62,401 bases of DNA from NCBI GenBank assembly GCA_029245125.1, contig JAQWPZ010000245.1, positions 1 to 62,401 on the forward strand, written 5' to 3'. Positions 1 through 8,918 of the stretch are shown here, in pieces; positions within the stretch are counted from its first letter, which is position 1; each line of letters begins with the position of its first letter. The position numbers were made by a program, and so were the translations under genes. This DNA is from Rubripirellula sp. GTDB taxonomy: Bacteria > Planctomycetota > Planctomycetia > Pirellulales > Pirellulaceae. The notes below the pieces were generated by a model, which was not told the DNA's origin, made no database searches, and saw only the letters and a program-made list of their open reading frames with translations.

Positions 1-38
1 GAGTCGTCAAATTCGCAACCTCTCGTCGAGAACTGCTA

Positions 39-743
39 ATGTCGCTGGTGAAACTTTGGAAGTCGCTTTGTGGCCGATCCAAAGAGCATTCGACTGCTGA
101 GAAGTCGTCCCGCCCAGGTTCGTCGGAATCGCTGCCGGAAACTTCTGCGTCGACGGGAGCGACGACAGCTGGGGTGTCATCGTTGGTCGCGTCTGAAGAA
201 CAGGTACCAGCCCAGGCGGTGACCTGCCAGACGGCAACTTCCAAGAAGGCAACTTCCAAGAGGGCGACACCGAAGCGACGGATGTTTGGTGCTGGGCCTC
301 ACGCCGGTCTGTGTCGACAGTTGAAGGGACTAGAGATCGAATCGGTGTTGGAAATCTCGATTGATGATGGGACGCGAGCATTGGCGGTGTTGGAAGTCTT
401 GCAAAAAAAATGCCCACAGCCGGTTCGGTATTCAGCAATTGATGAGTTCGAATTGGGAGGCAATTCGTTTGCCCTGCGGGATTTCTATCGGTTGCTCCGC
501 GAGCACGATATTCGGCCGCAGCTTTTTCCTGAAACGGTGGACAATGGTTTGCGGAGTGTCGCAAACAATCTTGGCGCGATGGACTTGGTGCTCATCGCAT
601 CGGCAAGCGATCGCTGGCAGAATCCGGTGACCTTACATTTGCTATCACGAATCACTCATCCGCGTACTTTGATTCTGCATCACGAGAACGATGCGTGGGT
701 CCGTTTTCAGCCTGAATCAGGGTCTCTGAAGCGGGCTGCTTGA
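39..743 (+). CDS. Hypothetical protein, Ser/Thr-rich N-terminus
   Basis: I do not recognise this 234-residue protein. Residues about 15-80 are rich in Ser, Thr, Ala and Lys and include a degenerate 5-residue repeat (ATSKK, ATSKR, ATPKR) encoded by 15-bp DNA repeats. From about residue 85 the sequence looks like a compact alpha/beta domain, with alternating hydrophobic strands such as VLEISIDDG and MDLVLIAS, loosely like a Rossmann or methyltransferase fold but with no diagnostic motif. The frame has no stop back to the left window edge (codons from base 3 are open), so the true start may lie outside the window and the gene may be partial. It reads toward glmS with a 243-base gap. Confidence 0.6.
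   Translation: MSLVKLWKSLCGRSKEHSTAEKSSRPGSSESLPETSASTGATTAGVSSLVASEEQVPAQAVTCQTATSKKATSKRATPKRRMFGAGPHAGLCRQLKGLEIESVLEISIDDGTRALAVLEVLQKKCPQPVRYSAIDEFELGGNSFALRDFYRLLREHDIRPQLFPETVDNGLRSVANNLGAMDLVLIASASDRWQNPVTLHLLSRITHPRTLILHHENDAWVRFQPESGSLKRAA
233..277 (+). repeat. 15-bp degenerate tandem repeat in coding sequence
   Basis: Two nearly identical 15-bp units (233-247 and 248-262) are followed by a diverged third (263-277). The array is in frame and encodes a short Lys/Thr-rich repeat in the low-complexity N-terminal part of the first protein. Confidence 0.7.
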
Positions 744-986
744 TGTTTGCAGTTTCCCGCGAATGTTTCACTTGATTTAGGCAGGATTGTCCCTTTTCTT
801 CGCGCCTAAAATCCGTCTATAGACAGACGATTAAAGCTTCCGGGGCGATGTGATTTTCCTGTGGAAACTGCCGAATTGCTGCCTTGATCGAGTTGCGATC
901 GAGAATGTTTGTTCGGTTCGCACAGTCGAGCATCGCGTGGTGGAAGCTGTCGGTTGATCGAATGCACTTCGAAGAGAGAATAAGAC

Positions 987-2843
987 ATGTGCGGTATCGT
1001 TGGTTACGTCGGCAGTGCGGACGCGTGCTCGTTCTTAGTGGATGGATTGCGACGTTTGGAGTACCGCGGCTATGACAGCTCTGGGGTCGCGATCCAGGTC
1101 GAAGATTCCTTCGACGTAACCCGTTCGGTTGGCCGTATTGATTCACTGGCCGGGCAGCTTGGTGCGACGCCGGCAAAAGGATCGCTGGGGATTGGACACA
1201 CCCGTTGGGCAACGCACGGTCCGGCGACTGAGGCCAATGCTCATCCGCACTTTGGTGGTGACGGTGAGATTGTGCTGGTGCACAACGGAGTGATTGAGAA
1301 CTTTCAGCCGCTCAAGAGTGAGCTGAAGGAAAAAGGCTATGTATTTCACTCCGATACCGATAGCGAGGTTGTCGCCCACTTGGTCGCAGATTGTTTACGG
1401 CAGACACCCGAGGTGTCGGGACAGCCGAATCTGCGCTTTCTCAATGCGGTCCAAGCAGTCGTTCGGCAATTGCGTGGGACTTACGGGTTAGCGATTGCCT
1501 TTCGCGATCAACCTGATCTGTTGATCGCGGCACGCTTTGGCAGTCCATTGGTGATCGGTGTCGGGCGTGGTGAATACTTTGTTTCCAGTGATGCGTCACC
1601 ATTGGTAGGTCGCACGGATCGGATTGTCTATTTGGCCGATCATCAGATTGCTGTGCTGCGTCCGGAAGGGTTTTCGGTGCTGCATCACGAGCAAGGGAAA
1701 ATTCGTGTCGACATCCAACCGTTGGAAGTCGACAGTGGTGAAGTCAACCTAGAAGGTTACGATCACTACATGCTCAAGGAAATCTATGAGCAGCCCGAGG
1801 CGATTCGCAATGCGATGCGAGGCCGATTAGATGATCAGGACGCGACTGCAGTGTTCGGTGGTCTGAACTTGACGCCCCAGCAATTGGGCAATGTAGAGCG
1901 AATCATCCTGACCGGTTGTGGAACAAGTTGGCACTCCGCTCTGGTGGGTGAATACTTGATCGAGGACTTAGCGAGGATTCCAGTTTGCGTTGAGTACGCC
2001 AGTGAACTGCGATATCGCAATCCACCGATTGAGAAGAACACTTTAGTGTTTGGGATCACCCAGAGTGGTGAGACGGCTGACACCTTGGCCGCGCTGCGAG
2101 AAACGAAACGGAAAGGCCACAGGACTTTGGCCATTTGTAACGTGGTAGCCAGTTCGATTGCCCAGGCGGCTGACGGCGGTGTTTATTTGCACGCTGGCCC
2201 AGAGATTGGGGTCGCTAGCACCAAAGCGTATACGTCGCAGTGTTGTGTGTTGGCGATGCTGGCACTCTACTTTGGTCGAATGAGGCACCTCAGTTTTGAG
2301 CGTGGCAAAGCGATCATTGAAGATCTGAAAAAGCTGCCGGGAGCAGTTCAGGAAGCCTTGAGTTGTGATTTGCAGGTTCGTGAAGTTGCCAAAAAGTACC
2401 AGGACGCCAGCAATGTGCTTTACCTGGGACGGCAGTTCAACTTTCCGACTGCATTGGAAGGGGCCCTAAAGCTTAAAGAAATTAGCTACATCCACGCGGA
2501 GGGGTATCCAGCGGCCGAGATGAAACATGGCCCAATCGCGTTAGTTGACGAGGCGACTCCGAGCGTCTTCATCGTGCCGCACGGGACCACCTACGACAAA
2601 GTGATCGCCAACATGGAAGAGGTCAAAGCACGCGGTGGCCCAATCATCGCTGTGGCCAGTCGGCAGGACGCTCACGTTGATTCTCTTGCTGATGATGTGA
2701 TTCGGGTCCCTCATGTCCCCGAGTTTCTGCAGCCGATCCTGAGCGTTGTGCCGCTGCAACTGCTGTCCTACCACATCGCACTTTTGCGCGGCTGTGACGT
2801 TGATAAACCACGCAATTTGGCAAAAAGTGTCACGGTTGAGTAA
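987..2843 (+). CDS. glmS: Glutamine--fructose-6-phosphate aminotransferase (isomerizing)
   Basis: Cytoplasmic enzyme that makes glucosamine-6-phosphate from fructose-6-phosphate and glutamine, the first step of UDP-GlcNAc synthesis. The protein begins MCGIVGYVG, so Cys2 becomes the N-terminal nucleophile of the class II glutamine amidotransferase domain (about residues 1-230). Two SIS sugar-isomerase domains follow, with LTGCGTSWHSA and ITQSGETADT in the first. The second contains the EGALKLKEISYIHAEG block, and the C-terminus has the typical KPRNLAKSVTVE. Length 618 is normal for the family. The start is fixed by the obligatory MCGI and has a GAGAG ribosome site about 11 bases upstream. No glmS ribozyme is evident upstream. 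Confidence 0.98.
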   Translation: MCGIVGYVGSADACSFLVDGLRRLEYRGYDSSGVAIQVEDSFDVTRSVGRIDSLAGQLGATPAKGSLGIGHTRWATHGPATEANAHPHFGGDGEIVLVHNGVIENFQPLKSELKEKGYVFHSDTDSEVVAHLVADCLRQTPEVSGQPNLRFLNAVQAVVRQLRGTYGLAIAFRDQPDLLIAARFGSPLVIGVGRGEYFVSSDASPLVGRTDRIVYLADHQIAVLRPEGFSVLHHEQGKIRVDIQPLEVDSGEVNLEGYDHYMLKEIYEQPEAIRNAMRGRLDDQDATAVFGGLNLTPQQLGNVERIILTGCGTSWHSALVGEYLIEDLARIPVCVEYASELRYRNPPIEKNTLVFGITQSGETADTLAALRETKRKGHRTLAICNVVASSIAQAADGGVYLHAGPEIGVASTKAYTSQCCVLAMLALYFGRMRHLSFERGKAIIEDLKKLPGAVQEALSCDLQVREVAKKYQDASNVLYLGRQFNFPTALEGALKLKEISYIHAEGYPAAEMKHGPIALVDEATPSVFIVPHGTTYDKVIANMEEVKARGGPIIAVASRQDAHVDSLADDVIRVPHVPEFLQPILSVVPLQLLSYHIALLRGCDVDKPRNLAKSVTVE

Positions 2844-2926
2844 GAAATTCTTGCCATCGGCCGAGTTTGAATTATCTATTAAATCACTCTTCTGCTTTCA
2901 ACTCTGAACCATCGGATAGCGCTACG

Positions 2927-3148
2927 ATGAAAAATAATATCGGTTTGAGCTACAACTCACGCAAAGCACTCATGGTGAACATCGGTGATCAGGCGGGGAT
3001 GGAGATCGCGAACCTGATTTCGCAAATGGCTTCGGAGATCGAAGAGCTGCGTCGGACCAAGGTCAGCGTGACCCGAATTGTTCCCACCGCGACCGATTCC
3101 GCGGCTCACTTCGTCGAAGAGCCTGTAGTTAGACAGTCGATTCTGTGA
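2927..3148 (+). CDS. Small hypothetical protein with short coiled coil
   Basis: A 73-residue ORF between glmS and the epimerase. Its core, roughly residues 25-45, has heptad-like spacing (IANLISQMASEIEELRR), suggesting a short coiled coil or helical hairpin, followed by VSVTRIVP. An upstream in-frame ATG at 2867 would add 20 unremarkable residues; I prefer 2927 because the folded-looking part begins just after it, but no strong ribosome site decides the matter. The composition reads as coding and the ORF fills the gap between two same-strand genes. I recognise no family and infer no function. Confidence 0.55.
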   Translation: MKNNIGLSYNSRKALMVNIGDQAGMEIANLISQMASEIEELRRTKVSVTRIVPTATDSAAHFVEEPVVRQSIL

Positions 3149-3232
3149 CCTGCTGTGCGGCATGACAGGAGTCACTCTGCACACCCTCCATTCGATCCAT
3201 GCCGGCAGTTAAACGGGACGTTTTCAGCCTCC

Positions 3233-4243
3233 ATGAGCACACATCTTATTACCGGCACTGCCGGCTTCATCGGGTTCAATCTTGCGAAACGTTTGCTGGC
3301 ACGTGGCGTGAACGTGGTCGGCTTTGACAATGTCAACGACTACTACAGTGTCCAACTGAAACGTGATCGTTTAGCACAGCTTCGTGACTTCGATAACTTC
3401 ACCTTTGTCGAAGCCGATCTAGCAGATGCCGAAACGATCAACGGCCTCTTCGCGAAGAACGACTTCGAGCGGGTGGTCAACCTCGCCGCTCAGGCGGGCG
3501 TCCGCTATTCGTTGACCAACCCGCACGCTTACATTCAAAGCAACATCATCGGGTTCACGAACATCTTGGAAGCTTGTCGGCATGCCAAGACACCTCACTT
3601 GACCTACGCCAGCAGCAGTAGCGTGTACGGCGGGGGAACGAAGATGCCGTTTGCGACGACCTGCAAAGTCGATCATCCCCTGAGTCTCTATGCGGCGACG
3701 AAGAAAAGCAACGAGCTGATGGCGCACACGTACAGTCATCTGTACGGCTTGCCGACAACAGGGTTGCGATTCTTCACGGTTTACGGTCCCTGGGGCCGGC
3801 CGGACATGGCGTTGTTCTTGTTCACCAAGGCAATCTTGGAGGGAAAGCCCATCGACGTGTTCAATGAAGGAAAGATGAGTCGCGATTTCACCTATATCGA
3901 TGACATCGTCGAAGGGGTCGATCGGACCAGCGAGCAAATTGCCGCGCCAGATCCAAGCTGGGACAGCGATGATCCCAACCCGTCGAGCAGTCATGCACCC
4001 TATCGAGTTTTCAACATCGGCAATAATCAACCGGTTGAGTTGTCGTACTTTATCGAAGTGATCGAGAAAGCGCTGGGGATCACTGCCGAGAAAAACTTGT
4101 TGCCAATGCAACCGGGCGATGTGCCGGCGACCTACGCGGACATTGAAGCGCTAGAGGCGGCGGTCGGTTTCCGGCCGTCGACATCGATCGAAACAGGTGT
4201 GTCCCGATTCATCGAGTGGTATCGAGAGTACTATCAGGTCTGA
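3233..4243 (+). CDS. NAD-dependent epimerase, UDP-glucuronate 4-epimerase type
   Basis: Extended short-chain dehydrogenase of 336 residues, expected to interconvert UDP-glucuronate and UDP-galacturonate for polysaccharide synthesis. The N-terminal NAD-binding motif GTAGFIG is at residues about 8-14. The catalytic SSS...Y-x3-K signature is present (ASSSSVYGG, then YAATKKSNE), followed by [15 protein letters not shown], typical of the UDP-glucuronate epimerase subgroup. A start at 3155 would add 26 residues before the usual N-terminus, so the ATG at 3233 is preferred. The substrate is inferred from subgroup similarity; a related UDP-sugar epimerase remains possible. It follows the small ORF by 84 bases. 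Confidence 0.88.
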   Translation: MSTHLITGTAGFIGFNLAKRLLARGVNVVGFDNVNDYYSVQLKRDRLAQLRDFDNFTFVEADLADAETINGLFAKNDFERVVNLAAQAGVRYSLTNPHAYIQSNIIGFTNILEACRHAKTPHLTYASSSSVYGGGTKMPFATTCKVDHPLSLYAATKKSNELMAHTYSHLYGLPTTGLRFFTVYGPWGRPDMALFLFTKAILEGKPIDVFNEGKMSRDFTYIDDIVEGVDRTSEQIAAPDPSWDSDDPNPSSSHAPYRVFNIGNNQPVELSYFIEVIEKALGITAEKNLLPMQPGDVPATYADIEALEAAVGFRPSTSIETGVSRFIEWYREYYQV

Positions 4244-4258
4244 TCAGATCATCTGATC
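4242..4258 (+). other. Short hairpin at epimerase stop codon
   Basis: GATCAGA and TCTGATC form a 7-bp inverted repeat with a 3-base loop, overlapping the stop codon at 4241-4243. No T-tract follows, so it is at best a weak terminator or an mRNA 3' protective hairpin. Confidence 0.35.
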
Positions 4259-4608
4259 TGGCCGGGCTGATAACCGCAGTGTTCTTGTCTCTGCGATCCT
4301 GTTTTGCCGCGAAATCTGGGGTGTTGAATCTCGGCTCTTCCGAGCATGAAACCTGTTGTCAGCCGCGGCATCGCTCAGTCAGCGGGGCATGGCGACTGGC
4401 TGAACAGGGCAGGAAATGAATTTGGAAATGTCATGGCTCGCCTATTCTGTGGTGGCCTAAAAAGACACGCAGGGGCGAAGTGAACTGCCGGGGCCGGTCG
4501 TCATCTGATTGTCAAGCCGTTGACATTCTTGGCTTCACAGTTGACAGTGGACGCTTTGATTTGCCGCCTCGCTGCGGGCAGTTTCCACCCTAAAAACCGT
4601 CTTTCCGT
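4244..4608. other. 365-base intergenic leader of leuC
   Basis: No convincing gene is visible. The region holds the hairpin at the epimerase stop, a longer imperfect hairpin at 4352-4408, a possible 14-codon reading frame at 4416-4460, and two TTGACA sequences (4520-4525 and 4541-4546), neither with a good -10 partner. The leuC promoter most likely lies here. Confidence 0.5.
4352..4408 (+). promoter_or_regulatory. Imperfect hairpin in the leuC leader
   Basis: CCTGT (4352-4356) pairs with ACAGG (4404-4408), and TCAGCC (4359-4364) with GGCTGA (4398-4403). This gives 11 base pairs with a 2-base bulge and further pairing possible inside the loop. An alternative internal stem, TCAGTCAG with CTGGCTGA, is mutually exclusive with it. 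Competing structures upstream of an amino-acid biosynthetic gene could be regulatory, but there is no clear leucine-rich leader peptide. Confidence 0.3.
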
Positions 4609-6033
4609 ATGTCCGACGCCCACCCGTCCGCTCCGCGGACCATGCTTGAGAAGATTTGGGACGAGCATATCGTCCAGGCCCCTTCGGAAGGTCCGACGAT
4701 CCTGTATATCGACCTGCATCTGGTGCACGAAGTCACCAGCCCTCAGGCGTTTGAGGGATTGCGTTTGGCCGGTCGCTCTGTTCGCCGCACCGAACGCACA
4801 ATTGCCACCCCGGACCACAACGTTCCGACTTCTGATCGTAGCTTGCCGATTGCAGATCCCATCAGCCGCAAGCAGATCGAGACGCTGCGGGCGAACTGCA
4901 AAGAGTTTGGCGTGACGTTGTTTGATATTGGAGATGTTCGCCAAGGGATCGTGCACGTGATCGGCCCGGAAAATGGCTACACGCAACCGGGGATGACAAT
5001 CGTTTGTGGTGATAGCCATACCGCGACGCATGGTGCCTTTGGAGCCCTTGCCTTTGGAATCGGCACCAGCGAAGTGGAGCATGTCTTGGCCACTCAGACG
5101 CTCCGGCAATTCAAGCCCAAGACCTTCGAACTGAATGTCGATGGTGAATTGCCTCGCGGCGTTACAGCGAAGGACATGATCCTTTATCTGATCGGTGACT
5201 TGGGCACGGCTGGCGGAACCGGTTATGTCTTGGAATACACCGGCGAGTGTGTTCGCGCAATGACGATGGAAGAGCGAATGACGGTTTGCAATATGTCGAT
5301 CGAGGCTGGTGCTCGGGCAGGCATGATTGCACCAGACCAAACGACGTTCGATTATCTTCGCGGATTGCCGCAGGTGCCCGCTGCGTTTGACGATGCGGTG
5401 GAACGTTGGAAGCTGTTGCCCAGTGATCCTGGTGCCGTTTATGACCGCTCCAATTCCTACCAGGGAAAAGACATCGCACCGCAAGTCACCTGGGGGACCA
5501 ACCCGGGTCAGGTGCGCAGTATTGATGACCAAATTCCCAACCCCGGCGACTTCTCGGATGCGACTGAGCAGAAGTCGACGAGCAATGCGTTGAGCTACAT
5601 GGATTTAAAGGCCGGTACGCCGATCCATGACATACCGATCCAACGGGTTTTCATTGGTTCATGTACGAACGCGCGGATTGAAGATCTGCGCGCCGCGGCA
5701 TCCGTGGTTCGTGGGCATCGAGTCAACTCCGACGTCAATGCAATGGTCGTTCCCGGTAGCGGCAAAGTGAAACGGCAGGCGGAAGAGGAAGGCCTGGACC
5801 GTATCTTCAAAGAGTCAGGCTTCGATTGGCGAGAAGCTGGTTGCAGCATGTGCCTGGCCATGAATCCCGATAAATTAGCTCCCGGCGAACGTTGCGCAAG
5901 TACGAGTAATCGCAACTTCGAGGGACGCCAAGGCAAAGGTGGTCGAACGCACCTCGTTAGTCCCGCCATGGCTGCTGCCGCCGCCGTTGCGGGGCACTTT
6001 GTCGATATTCGTGGATGGAATTTCAGTGAGTAG
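4609..6033 (+). CDS. leuC: 3-isopropylmalate dehydratase large subunit
   Basis: Large subunit of the leucine-pathway isomerase that converts 2-isopropylmalate to 3-isopropylmalate through a [4Fe-4S] cluster; it acts with LeuD in the cytoplasm. The 474-residue protein has the usual length. Cluster cysteines are visible in [11 protein letters not shown] and in [10 protein letters not shown] (C-x2-C), and the family block [23 protein letters not shown] is present. An alternative ATG at 4642 would give [11 protein letters not shown], closer to the usual N-terminus; the ATG at 4609 is kept but the choice is uncertain. leuD follows after 92 bases on the same strand, so the two are probably cotranscribed. 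Confidence 0.97.
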   Translation: MSDAHPSAPRTMLEKIWDEHIVQAPSEGPTILYIDLHLVHEVTSPQAFEGLRLAGRSVRRTERTIATPDHNVPTSDRSLPIADPISRKQIETLRANCKEFGVTLFDIGDVRQGIVHVIGPENGYTQPGMTIVCGDSHTATHGAFGALAFGIGTSEVEHVLATQTLRQFKPKTFELNVDGELPRGVTAKDMILYLIGDLGTAGGTGYVLEYTGECVRAMTMEERMTVCNMSIEAGARAGMIAPDQTTFDYLRGLPQVPAAFDDAVERWKLLPSDPGAVYDRSNSYQGKDIAPQVTWGTNPGQVRSIDDQIPNPGDFSDATEQKSTSNALSYMDLKAGTPIHDIPIQRVFIGSCTNARIEDLRAAASVVRGHRVNSDVNAMVVPGSGKVKRQAEEEGLDRIFKESGFDWREAGCSMCLAMNPDKLAPGERCASTSNRNFEGRQGKGGRTHLVSPAMAAAAAVAGHFVDIRGWNFSE

Positions 6034-6125
6034 TTACCTGTTGTCAGCAGATTCTAAAGTTAACTGAATCTGAGCATCCCAACACTCGATAAGCATCGCT
6101 CGCCACGCAAGCCCTTTATATTTTC

Positions 6126-6719
6126 ATGCAAAAATTCACAGTTCACTCTGGCACCGTTGCCACGCTCGATCGCGCGAATGTCGACACCGATCAAATCATC
6201 CCAAAGCAGTTCCTGAAGCGAATTGAGCGTACAGGATTTGGCCAATTCTTATTTTACGATTGGCGTTTTCAGGATGACGGAAAAACCCCCAATCCCGATT
6301 TCGAGTTGAACCAGCCTCAGGTCGAAGGTGCTTCGATTTTGGTGGCACGACAGAACTTCGGCAGTGGCAGCAGTCGTGAACATGCGGTGTGGGCATTGGA
6401 TGACTATGGATTCCGAGCTGTGATTGCACCCTCTTTTGCTGACATCTTCTTCAACAACTGCTTCAAGAATGGTCTGTTGCCGATCACCTTGCCTGAATCG
6501 CAGGTCGAGCAGATTTTTCAGCGGGCGGCTGAGCGTAGTTCCTACGCATTGACTGTCGATCTGGAAAACCATTTGGTCCGAGACGAGGATGGTTTGGAGC
6601 TGAGCTTTGAAGTGGATGCCAGTCGGCGACACAACCTGCTGCATGGTTTAGATGATATCGCTCAAACGCTGCAGCATGAGGAGAAGATAAGCGAATACGA
6701 GGCGGCTCGCAGTTGGTAA
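6126..6719 (+). CDS. leuD: 3-isopropylmalate dehydratase small subunit
   Basis: Small swivel-domain subunit of isopropylmalate isomerase, 197 residues, normal length. The family motifs [18 protein letters not shown] near the N-terminus and [28 protein letters not shown] in the middle are intact; the latter contributes substrate-binding residues. No good Shine-Dalgarno precedes the ATG, which is common for these genes. It is followed by a structured spacer and then by the convergently oriented HtrA-type protease gene. Confidence 0.97.
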   Translation: MQKFTVHSGTVATLDRANVDTDQIIPKQFLKRIERTGFGQFLFYDWRFQDDGKTPNPDFELNQPQVEGASILVARQNFGSGSSREHAVWALDDYGFRAVIAPSFADIFFNNCFKNGLLPITLPESQVEQIFQRAAERSSYALTVDLENHLVRDEDGLELSFEVDASRRHNLLHGLDDIAQTLQHEEKISEYEAARSW

Positions 6720-6764
6720 TCGTGATCTGATCACCCGTCCTCGGGGGCCTCGTTCGATCGCCCC

Positions 6765-6865
6765 AACGCTCGAGTCCCGGCTGGGTCGGTAAACCAGTGC
6801 TGCGGGAGCACGAATTCGGTTTACCCCGGGACTCTGTCGCGGAATCGAGATTCCACGCGAGCGTT
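6765..6865. other. Branched inverted-repeat structure between convergent genes
   Basis: Nested complementary segments occur in this spacer. AACGCTC (6765-6771) pairs with GAGCGTT (6859-6865) as an outer stem. Inside it, GAGTCCCGG (6772-6780) pairs with CCGGGACTC (6826-6834), GGTAAACC (6788-6795) with GGTTTACC (6818-6825), and GTGCT (6797-6801) with AGCAC (6807-6811). A second small hairpin is GGAATC (6841-6846) with GATTCC (6849-6854). All pairs are perfect; the bulges are asymmetric (7 bases left, 6 bases right). It could be a bidirectional terminator, a structured RNA, or a decayed recombination site. Confidence 0.7.
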
Positions 6866-6923
6866 ATAGGTTCGTTGTACTGTTGTACGCCGACGATGCG
6901 ATCTGCGGTTTTCGCTGACCGAT

Positions 6924-8327
6924 CTATCGCAGCTTTGCAGTGGCTTGCGCGGCGAGTTCCATGTGACCGAATAGTGTTTGCTCTCGGCGAACCAGATAGA
7001 ACTTGGCACGAGGCCCTTTCTGCATGTCGGGATGTTCCAATATTCCCGCCAAATCTTTCATGTTGGATGTTTGCCAACCGTGGATTCCAAGCAATACATC
7101 GCCTGGGATGATCCCTTGCTGATCGGCCGCGGAATCGGGTCGAACCGCGGTGATGTAGAGGCCACCGCGATACTTGGTCCGCATCCGTGAATTCAAGCGT
7201 CGCATAGTCGGTTCGGCCACCGATTTCGCTTGGACACCAATCACAGACCAAGCTAATTCGGAAACCGGTAGCGATTCGACACGACGCGTGTTGGCAGTCA
7301 TTGATAATTCGTACCGCTTGCCATCGCGATCAACGCCAAGGTCGATCGGTGCGGCGGGGTCCATGTTCAGCATCGCCAACACAAAGTCAAGCCGATCATC
7401 GACCGATTGAGAACCAACGCGGACCACGCGGTCACCCGGTTTCAGTCCCCCGCGTGCGGCGGGACTGCTAGCGGAGACATTGGCAATTGTTATTCCGTCG
7501 CCCTCGCGGGGTCCGCCGGTGGATCTCCATCCTGTCGCAAGTTGGTTGTTGTAGTGTTGTTCGATCATTTCACTGACGATGTCGATGACCTGATCAATTG
7601 GGATTGCGAAAGCAATCTGTTGTGCACCAACTCGCACAGCAACATTGACACCGATCATGTCGCCGTTGATGTTCAGGAGTGGTCCACCGGAGTTGCCTGG
7701 GTTGATCCCCGCGCTTATTTGAATCAGGTCTTGATAGTCCTGAGTTTCGTTGACTGGGACATCCCGGTGCAGTGCGCTGATAATCCCGACCGTCGATGTG
7801 TGGACATAGCCAAACGCGTTTCCGATCGCGATCACCGTCTCACCAACCATCAGATCGCTGCTCGTTCCCCGCGGAATGGTTGGCAGTGGGCGATCGGTAT
7901 TTACTTTGATCAGTGCCAAATCGTTGCGAATACGCGAGGCGATCAGTTCGGCCGATGTTGTTTCACCACTGTGTAGTGTGACGCGAATATCGTTCACGTC
8001 CTCGACCACGTGGTAGTTGGTGATCACGTAACCTCGCGGGTCGATCACGACGCCAGTTCCCATGCCATTGACTTGGCGAAAGGAATCAGGCCCCGTCGCG
8101 CCAGCCATCCCGGCAGCGGTCGATCGCACGGTTTTTTGACCGTGGATGTTCACGACTGCTGGCGAAACGCGTCGGATGGCGAGCACCGTCGGCGTTTCCC
8201 GGGCATCCGAGACGTGTTGGTGGTTGCTTTGAGCGGCCAACGGTTCAGCCGTGTAGGACATTCCGACGCAAAAGGTCGAAATGACAAGGCAGGCCGCGGC
8301 GCGGGAAACTGGGATGATGGGTCGCAT
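6924..8327 (-). CDS. HtrA/DegP-family serine protease with two PDZ domains
   Basis: Secreted or periplasmic quality-control protease of 467 residues. An N-terminal signal sequence (residues about 5-32) precedes a trypsin-like domain with the triad His106 (TNYHVVED), Asp136 (RNDLALI) and Ser213 (INPGNSGGP). The residues before the Ser are SAG rather than the usual DAA. Two PDZ domains follow, near residues 280-355 and 385-455. The gene is convergent with leuD and stands alone on its strand, with a 591-base spacer upstream. The exact subtype (DegP, DegQ or DegS-like) cannot be assigned. Confidence 0.93.
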   Translation of the reverse strand: MRPIIPVSRAAACLVISTFCVGMSYTAEPLAAQSNHQHVSDARETPTVLAIRRVSPAVVNIHGQKTVRSTAAGMAGATGPDSFRQVNGMGTGVVIDPRGYVITNYHVVEDVNDIRVTLHSGETTSAELIASRIRNDLALIKVNTDRPLPTIPRGTSSDLMVGETVIAIGNAFGYVHTSTVGIISALHRDVPVNETQDYQDLIQISAGINPGNSGGPLLNINGDMIGVNVAVRVGAQQIAFAIPIDQVIDIVSEMIEQHYNNQLATGWRSTGGPREGDGITIANVSASSPAARGGLKPGDRVVRVGSQSVDDRLDFVLAMLNMDPAAPIDLGVDRDGKRYELSMTANTRRVESLPVSELAWSVIGVQAKSVAEPTMRRLNSRMRTKYRGGLYITAVRPDSAADQQGIIPGDVLLGIHGWQTSNMKDLAGILEHPDMQKGPRAKFYLVRREQTLFGHMELAAQATAKLR

Positions 8328-8918
8328 ATATTCCCCGTACCCGAATCATTCGGATGCATGGTTCGGACGGAGTTCACGATCCCCCGCCAAGGACATACCG
8401 GAAACACCGGTATGGGCATTTGCATCGGAACAATCCGAGCGATTGCTTGATGCCTTCGAGGGGGGGGCCGCAAGGTTTGCCGAGCTTAACACGATTGGGG
8501 GCAAACTGATCCGACTCGGCGTGGGGCGAACCCATTTCTTTAGTTTTCAGGGTCGAAAAAATGCTTTTTGTGGCATATTTGCCGCTGTAGAGCGATGCCG
8601 GAATCCCCACTCCACACCCGTCGGCTCGGGGGCAAATTCGAACCATGTTGTCGGCCGGCTCGACTGACGTGGGTGACCGATGTGGGGATTTAGCTCGGGG
8701 CATGAAGGAGAGATCATTCCGCGAGTTCGCTCAGGCCCGTTGGCGGGTCCCTGTTGATCGAATCGCAACGCAGGTCGATCGCTGGATCCGCAACGGAATG
8801 CTGGTTGGAGTCCGCGGGTCGCTGGGGCCCCTGAGGGGGACGAGCTGAGCCTCAGCGATCTGGGCAGCAAGAATGCCGCGATCGCGTCCAATGCGATCGT
8901 GGTAGGCGGGAATCAGCT
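8328..8918. other. 591-base intergenic region with inverted repeats
   Basis: No ORF here looks real; the candidate frames on both strands are Arg/Pro/Ser-rich and mutually overlapping. The region holds a perfect 8-bp hairpin at 8394-8414, a 7-bp inverted repeat GTTTGCC/GGCAAAC (8475-8481 and 8500-8506), a run of eight G (8460-8467), a 6-bp near-palindrome at 8844-8856, and a 7-bp inverted repeat at 8879-8899. The protease promoter should lie in the part nearest 8330-8450. Confidence 0.45.
8394..8414. promoter_or_regulatory. Perfect 8-bp hairpin upstream of HtrA gene
   Basis: CATACCGG and CCGGTATG flank the 5-base loop AAACA, 67 bases upstream of the protease start codon. It may be an operator-like dyad or a 5' UTR hairpin. 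No flanking T-tract suggests termination. Confidence 0.4.

Noticed and set aside
744..986. Possible glmS ribozyme/riboswitch upstream of glmS
   Set aside because: The gap has only short inverted repeats such as GATCG/CGATC and no recognisable ribozyme core; glmS ribozymes are mainly known from Firmicutes.
4501..5532. 343-codon minus-strand ORF opposite leuC
   Set aside because: leuC is certain on the other strand and the antisense translation has no family features; it is a frame shadow.
6765..6865. True integron cassette attC site
   Set aside because: Core boxes match only partly, there is no integrase and no cassette array, and the flanking genes are housekeeping; kept only as a resemblance in the findings.
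8281..8891. Several overlapping ORFs on both strands in the large spacer
   Set aside because: All are Arg/Pro/Ser-rich, none has a ribosome site or recognisable motif, and they contradict one another.
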